Source: Acaryochloris sp. IP29b_bin.148 (GTDB taxonomy: Bacteria; Cyanobacteriota; Cyanobacteriia; Thermosynechococcales; Thermosynechococcaceae). From it: a stretch of 38,622 nt of DNA. A program made the position numbers and the translations under genes. Numbering within the stretch: the first letter of the stretch is position 1; the number at the start of each line of letters is the position of its first letter. Below the pieces are notes generated by a model. The model saw only the letters and a program-made list of their open reading frames with translations, was not told the origin of the DNA and did no database searches. The stretch spans positions 1 through 38,622 of the forward strand of contig NZ_JANQOY010000040.1 of the NCBI RefSeq assembly GCF_028285565.1, given 5' to 3'. Positions 34,622 to 38,622 of the stretch are shown here, piece by piece.

Positions 34622-36547
34622 TCACTGAGACAAGTTTTGCAAATACAGATCAATGGCATCTGAGGCCAGCTCTGTTAGGGTTTTGCCTTGTGTACTCGCC
34701 GTTTGCTTAAGTCGGTCATAGACCTCTGCACGCAGATTGACCCGATGCCGCACGCGCGACGAGCTGATCTTACCTGTTTGGGTGGTGGGATCATAGGTGT
34801 CGCTATACTGACGCAGGGCGTCAAAGCCGATGCGATCGCAAAAATCACCAAAGCTTTCAGCGGGTTTGCCCTTTTGCTTAAAGAAAACCAGGAGAGGCTC
34901 TAGGGTCGTCTCCAGCTCATCTATCGGCATGACCTCCATAAAGGTTCTGGCTAATCGCGTCTGATTGGGGCAGCCTCCTAACCAGAGCTGATAAGCCGTC
35001 GGCTTAATGCCGACAAAGCCTAGCTCAGCCATATAGGGACGGGCGCAGCCATTGGGACAGCCGGTCATCCGAACCACAAAATGCTGATCGCTCAAGTCCA
35101 GCTTATTGAGGAGTGCCCGGATCCGATCAAGAATGCTGGGGATGGCGCGTTCCGATTCTGCGATCGCTAATCCGCAAGTCGGTAAAGCTGGACAGGCCAT
35201 GGCATAGCGAACCAGTGGATCAATCTCCGTCTCTGCTAGTACACCTGCATTCTTTAAAATGTCTTGAATAGCTGTTTGATCACCGGGCTGAATATTGTAA
35301 AGAATCAGATTATGATTGGCCGTCAGCCGCATGGGCAGATAGTACTGCTTCGTAATTTGGCGTAGGGCAGACTTCAGCTGCAGCTTGCCATTATCAAAGA
35401 CCCGACCATTCTCAATAGAAATGCCCAAGAACAGCTGACCATCCCCCTGTTCATGCCAGCCTAGGTAATCTTCATACTTAAACTCAGGCAAAGGACGACT
35501 GGGGGCAATAGACTTACCAAAATACTGTTCAACGACACTGCGAAACTTATCAATGCCCCAATCATTGACCAGGTATTTCATCCGGGCATGGCGACGCTGC
35601 TGGCGGTCACCATAATCTCGTTGAGTGGCAACAATGGCTTTGACTAAGTCATAGACATCCTCTTTGGTGACATAGCCTAAGGGATCAGCAATCCGGGCAA
35701 AGGTCTCTTCTTTTTTGTGGGTACGGCCCATCCCTCCGCCCACAAAGACGTTAAATCCTTGCAGTTTATCTTGGTCATCCAGGATAACCACTAGACCCAC
35801 ATCTTGGGTGTAGAGATCAATGGAGTTATCTCCAGGGACGGTGACGGCAATCTTGAACTTCCGGGGCATGTAATGCTGCCCGTAGATAGGCTCTTCATCG
35901 TCGTCTAGATTGGTGCCGTTGGTATTGCGCTGGCGAGCCGCTTTGACCTCAGGGTGCTCTTCTGCGGATAAGAATTTTTCCCCATCTAACCAAATCTCGT
36001 AGTACGCGCCCGTTTGGGGGGTGAGTAAATCGGCAATCCGATTAGCATACTCTTGGGCATAGACATAGGCTGGCCGGTTGACATAGGGGGCTGGCGGGGC
36101 CATCACGTTGCGATTTAAGTCCCCACAGGCACCTAGAGTAGACCCCATGCTGTGAATAATGGCGGCCATCACCGTTTTCAGATTTTGCTTGACAATGCCA
36201 TGAATCTGAAATCCCTGACGAGTGGTGGCTCGCAGGGTGTGATTGCCGTAGGTTTCGCTGAGTTCATCCAGTGTTTGATAGAGCTGGGCTGGAATAAATC
36301 CACCGGGGCTGCGGGTCCGCAGCATAAATTGATAATCTTTCTCCTGTCCTTTCGCCCGATTGTCCCGATTATCTTGCTGATAAGAGCCATGAAACTTGAG
36401 AATTTGAATGGCTTCTTCAGGAATATTTCTAGCGTCCGTCTGCAGTTCTGCAATTAACGGATGACGTAAGTGATGGCTGCGCTCTTTAATCCCTTCCAGC
36501 TTGGAAAGTTTAGGCGGAGTCGGTTGTTTAGGAGGGGCATTGACCAT
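34622..36547 (-). CDS. sir: ferredoxin-sulfite reductase with C-terminal RHH-like extension
   Basis: Sir reduces sulfite to sulfide with six electrons from ferredoxin, using siroheme and a 4Fe-4S cluster. The cluster ligands are visible in [10 protein letters not shown] and [12 protein letters not shown], and both ferredoxin-reductase-type half domains are present ([33 protein letters not shown]). I set the start at the ATG at 36547 ([20 protein letters not shown]), since the 37 codons before it look non-coding; this gives 641 aa. The last about 42 residues ([20 protein letters not shown] then [14 protein letters not shown]) resemble a ribbon-helix-helix motif and are not part of the catalytic core. 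It heads a minus-strand operon with the flavoprotein gene. Confidence 0.94.
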   Translation of the reverse strand: MVNAPPKQPTPPKLSKLEGIKERSHHLRHPLIAELQTDARNIPEEAIQILKFHGSYQQDNRDNRAKGQEKDYQFMLRTRSPGGFIPAQLYQTLDELSETYGNHTLRATTRQGFQIHGIVKQNLKTVMAAIIHSMGSTLGACGDLNRNVMAPPAPYVNRPAYVYAQEYANRIADLLTPQTGAYYEIWLDGEKFLSAEEHPEVKAARQRNTNGTNLDDDEEPIYGQHYMPRKFKIAVTVPGDNSIDLYTQDVGLVVILDDQDKLQGFNVFVGGGMGRTHKKEETFARIADPLGYVTKEDVYDLVKAIVATQRDYGDRQQRRHARMKYLVNDWGIDKFRSVVEQYFGKSIAPSRPLPEFKYEDYLGWHEQGDGQLFLGISIENGRVFDNGKLQLKSALRQITKQYYLPMRLTANHNLILYNIQPGDQTAIQDILKNAGVLAETEIDPLVRYAMACPALPTCGLAIAESERAIPSILDRIRALLNKLDLSDQHFVVRMTGCPNGCARPYMAELGFVGIKPTAYQLWLGGCPNQTRLARTFMEVMPIDELETTLEPLLVFFKQKGKPAESFGDFCDRIGFDALRQYSDTYDPTTQTGKISSSRVRHRVNLRAEVYDRLKQTASTQGKTLTELASDAIDLYLQNLSQ

Positions 36548-36716
36548 GGGATAGTAGGCAGTTGCTAGCAATGACGAACTTACAGACTGGATGACGCTTC
36601 TACAGAAAAATGCTGGGATTTGGTGCTTTGTTCTGCTAAAGACGACACCGGGCAGCACAACGGTGTAGTTACGAATGCCCGGTAAATCGGTCGGAATATT
36701 GGTGAATTGCTTTTTA

Positions 36717-36725
36717 TTTTATCAC
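36717..36725 (-). promoter_or_regulatory. possible -10 element of sir
   Basis: On the minus strand GATAAAAT lies about 170 nt before the sir ATG. No well-spaced -35 element accompanies it, so the call is weak. No NtcA-type GTA-N8-TAC site was found here. Confidence 0.2.
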
Positions 36726-36760
36726 TGCTGCTTTTGACGGATCCATCTTTGTCAATTGTG

Positions 36761-36940
36761 TTAACGCTGAGGATCGTGATTCGGTAAACATTGCCGAATC
36801 CAACACCGATTCAAATACTCAATCCGATACAGCTGCCAAAAGCGACTGGGATTCAGCACCAGTGAGATTTCAGAGTGGAACAGAGGCTGATTGAGGTATT
36901 GCCAAAGAGGAAACCGATTTCGATGAGATTTAGAAAGCAT
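36761..36940 (-). CDS. small basic/aromatic protein, unknown function
   Basis: A 59-aa frame with ATG at 36940 and TAA at 36761-36763 that reads MLSKSHRNRFPLWQYLNQPL, then HSEISLVLNPSRFWQLYRIE and WIRQCLPNHDPQR. The richness in Trp, Tyr, Arg and hydrophobic residues and the regular helix-like pattern look protein-like rather than random. It has no clear Shine-Dalgarno sequence. It lies upstream of sir on the same strand, separated by 213 nt. I suspect a small conserved cyanobacterial protein but cannot name it. Confidence 0.5.
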   Translation of the reverse strand: MLSKSHRNRFPLWQYLNQPLFHSEISLVLNPSRFWQLYRIEYLNRCWIRQCLPNHDPQR

Positions 36941-37509
36941 GACAATTCGATGTTTGGGTGGTTAGGCGTTTAATCCAGCTAGGATTCAGCTACAGTGGAG
37001 CCCTATTACAAAGTCTTCACTGTCGCCATGCTCCACAACTTTAGGGGAAACAATGACCCTAAATGGGATCCCTAAAAGTTATGTAAAATGAAGCTCAAGC
37101 AGACGTTGAAGCTATGTGCTAAGCCGATTGTGATTTGGATAAAAGGTGCGCTCCGTATAGGCTTAGGATGCCCAGGTTCGTCGTAATATACGTCACAAAT
37201 TTTGCGGGATTCTGAAAATCTTTACAAACAACAAACAGAAGGGGATGCCAAGTGTCAGCGACAAAGTTTATGATTAATTAACAATTTCCAGAAAAGATTG
37301 CAGACAACTCTAGGAAACCAAAGTAGAGTGACTGCTGGGTTTATCTTTAGAATCAGCCGCAACAGACAAAACTCAGCCCACTGACATATGTGTAGAGAAT
37401 TAAGGATGGTGTGTTGAAGGGGTAAAGATGCCAAAAGACGGTTCAGTCGAAGGACTGCGTGCATTTTTGCTGATGTTTAGTATGTATTTATGAGGAAGTA
37501 AGCGTTTCC
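36941..37509. other. intergenic region upstream of accD
   Basis: This 569-nt stretch lies between the divergent small ORF and accD. It contains a hairpin near 37040 and GAGGAA 12 bases before the accD ATG. A 69-codon minus-strand frame at 37255-37464 looks non-coding. No convincing promoter boxes are visible. Confidence 0.4.
37040..37078. other. hairpin with repeated CCCTAAA
   Basis: TTTAGGG (37040-37046) pairs with CCCTAAA (37057-37063) around a 10-nt loop; a second CCCTAAA follows at about 37070-37076, and GGGATCCC lies between. The three related heptamers could be a regulator site or alternative RNA pairings. There is no T-run. Confidence 0.3.
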
Positions 37510-38424
37510 ATGTCTTTATTTGATTGGTTTGCAAATCGGCGAAAATCTCATCCTGTGACCAAGGCACAGCCTGAGCGGGAAATCTCGGATGGATTATGGT
37601 CTAAGTGCGAAGCGTGTGGGGTGTTGACCTACACCAAAGATTTGCGAGCGAATCAAATGGTTTGCTTGGAATGTGGGCACCACATGCGCATTACAAGTGA
37701 TGAGCGGATTGGTCAACTGATTGATCCTGAGACTTGGGTCTCAATGGATAACAACCTTGTGGCTTGTGATCCGTTGCAATTTCGCGATCGCAAAGCCTAT
37801 TGCGATCGCATTCAGGAATACCAAAGCAAAACGGGTCTGCAAGACGCCGTCCAAACCGGGGTCGGTGAACTGGATGGCTTATCCCTGGCACTGGGTGTTA
37901 TGGACTTCCGGTTTATGGGTGGCAGCATGGGATCGGTGGTGGGTGAAAAACTGACCCGATTAATTGAGCATGCCACTCAAAATCACCTGCCCTTAGTGAT
38001 TGTCTGTGCTTCTGGGGGGGCTCGCATGCAAGAAGGCATGCTCAGCCTGATGCAAATGGCTAAAACTTCGGCGGCGCTGGACCAGCATCGAGCCAGCCGT
38101 CTCCTCTATATTCCGGTCTTAACCCATCCCACCACAGGTGGCGTGACCGCCAGCTTTGCCATGCTAGGGGATATGATTTTGGCAGAACCCAAAGCCACCA
38201 TTGGTTTCGCGGGCCGACGAGTGGTCGAACAGACCCTGCGAGAAAAACTCCCCGACGACTTCCAGACCTCAGAATATTTGCTCAGTCATGGATTTGTGGA
38301 TGCGATTGTTCCTAGACCCGAGTTAAAAGAGACCTTAGCTCGGCTGATCCGCATCCATGCTCAGATGCCTATGGCTTCAGATGTTTCACCCTCAGCCGTT
38401 CCGGTCGCCGCTGCCGCTGAATAG
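37510..38424 (+). CDS. accD: acetyl-CoA carboxylase carboxyltransferase beta subunit
   Basis: AccD with AccA transfers CO2 from carboxybiotin to acetyl-CoA, the first committed step of fatty acid synthesis. The 304-aa protein has the N-terminal zinc ribbon with C33, C36, C52 and C55 (CEACG ... CLECG) and the crotonase-fold core with [38 protein letters not shown] and [19 protein letters not shown]. The C-terminal Ala/Val-rich tail is short. GAGGAAGTAAG precedes the ATG. Length and motifs are normal. Confidence 0.97.
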   Translation: MSLFDWFANRRKSHPVTKAQPEREISDGLWSKCEACGVLTYTKDLRANQMVCLECGHHMRITSDERIGQLIDPETWVSMDNNLVACDPLQFRDRKAYCDRIQEYQSKTGLQDAVQTGVGELDGLSLALGVMDFRFMGGSMGSVVGEKLTRLIEHATQNHLPLVIVCASGGARMQEGMLSLMQMAKTSAALDQHRASRLLYIPVLTHPTTGGVTASFAMLGDMILAEPKATIGFAGRRVVEQTLREKLPDDFQTSEYLLSHGFVDAIVPRPELKETLARLIRIHAQMPMASDVSPSAVPVAAAAE

Positions 38425-38476
38425 GGAGCACATTGCCCAACCTTGATCCCCTGCCATCTCAGATTTGACCTAATTT

Positions 38477-38622
38477 ATGGAATCTGGATTTGGGAAAGGG
38501 ACACCTCAATGGCATGATATTAGATGGGTCAACCTTAATAAAATCAGTACGTTAATGATTATGGGGTTTGCAGACCTGTCAATCTCGGACATAGCAGAAG
38601 ACTATCATCTCTCTATTGAAGA
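38477..38622 (+). CDS. partial small ORF, possibly DUF433-like
   Basis: An ATG at 38477 opens a frame that runs off the window after 48 codons. Its middle part, LMIMGFADLSISDIAEDYHL then SIEE, faintly resembles the helix-turn-helix part of DUF433 antitoxin-like proteins (Gly, Ser-x-x-x-Ile, Asp-Tyr pattern). The beginning does not show the usual GKPVIxGTR motif, so the assignment is weak; it could be a decayed copy or another protein. Confidence 0.3.
   Translation, partial: MESGFGKGTPQWHDIRWVNLNKISTLMIMGFADLSISDIAEDYHLSIE

Noticed and set aside
37255-37464. 69-codon minus-strand frame upstream of accD.
   Set aside because: Leucine-rich but patternless, in the probable accD leader; no ribosome site.

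Overview
The window looks like cyanobacterial chromosomal DNA. It carries ccmP (carboxysome shell), petH (ferredoxin-NADP reductase), a ferredoxin-type sulfite reductase, accD, the cyanobacteria-typical DUF3038/DUF4335 and DUF928 families, and many copies of the HIP1 octamer GCGATCGC. The IS630-type transposase remnant, the moderate GC content and a PetH without a phycobilisome-linker domain would fit an Acaryochloris-like organism, but the genus is an inference.

Layout. 1-1.7 kb: a Nif3-like protein and a Uma2-type nuclease (+). 1.7-5 kb (-): petH with its own terminator, then a ROK fructokinase followed by a SorC-type sugar regulator. Three related palindromes (TTGA[G/A]CAT / ATG[C/T]TCAA half-sites) surround the kinase-regulator pair. 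5.25-5.7 kb: decayed IS630 transposase. 5.8-9.3 kb (-): tight operon apt > DppB-type permease > small conserved protein > tyrA. The permease has a complete seven-blade WD40-like propeller inserted after its first membrane helix, which is the most unusual protein architecture here. 9.6-13.1 kb (+): DUF3038, DUF4335 and an exported FAD oxidoreductase.

13.2-28.7 kb is a cell-surface and signalling region: a TpsA-type secreted protein (-), a divergent exported TPR-CHAT protease-like protein (+), a three-gene operon of exported proteins ending in DUF928 (-), a 1.3 kaa RTX-type secreted beta-helix protein with a 12-copy proline-rich spacer (-), and a two-component pair (LuxR-type response regulator > CHASE2 histidine kinase, -). 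Every structural product appears to be exported and the only obvious sensor-regulator pair lies at the edge, so the block may form one envelope or adhesion system with a periplasmic CHAT protease.

29-31.7 kb (+): REC-GGDEF-EAL cyclic-di-GMP protein and a J-domain protein. 31.7-36.9 kb (-): pentapeptide-repeat protein, ccmP (TTG start), HI0933-type flavoprotein, sulfite reductase with a ribbon-helix-helix-like tail, and an unlisted 59-aa ORF. 37.5-38.4 kb (+): accD, then the start of a short ORF that runs off the end.
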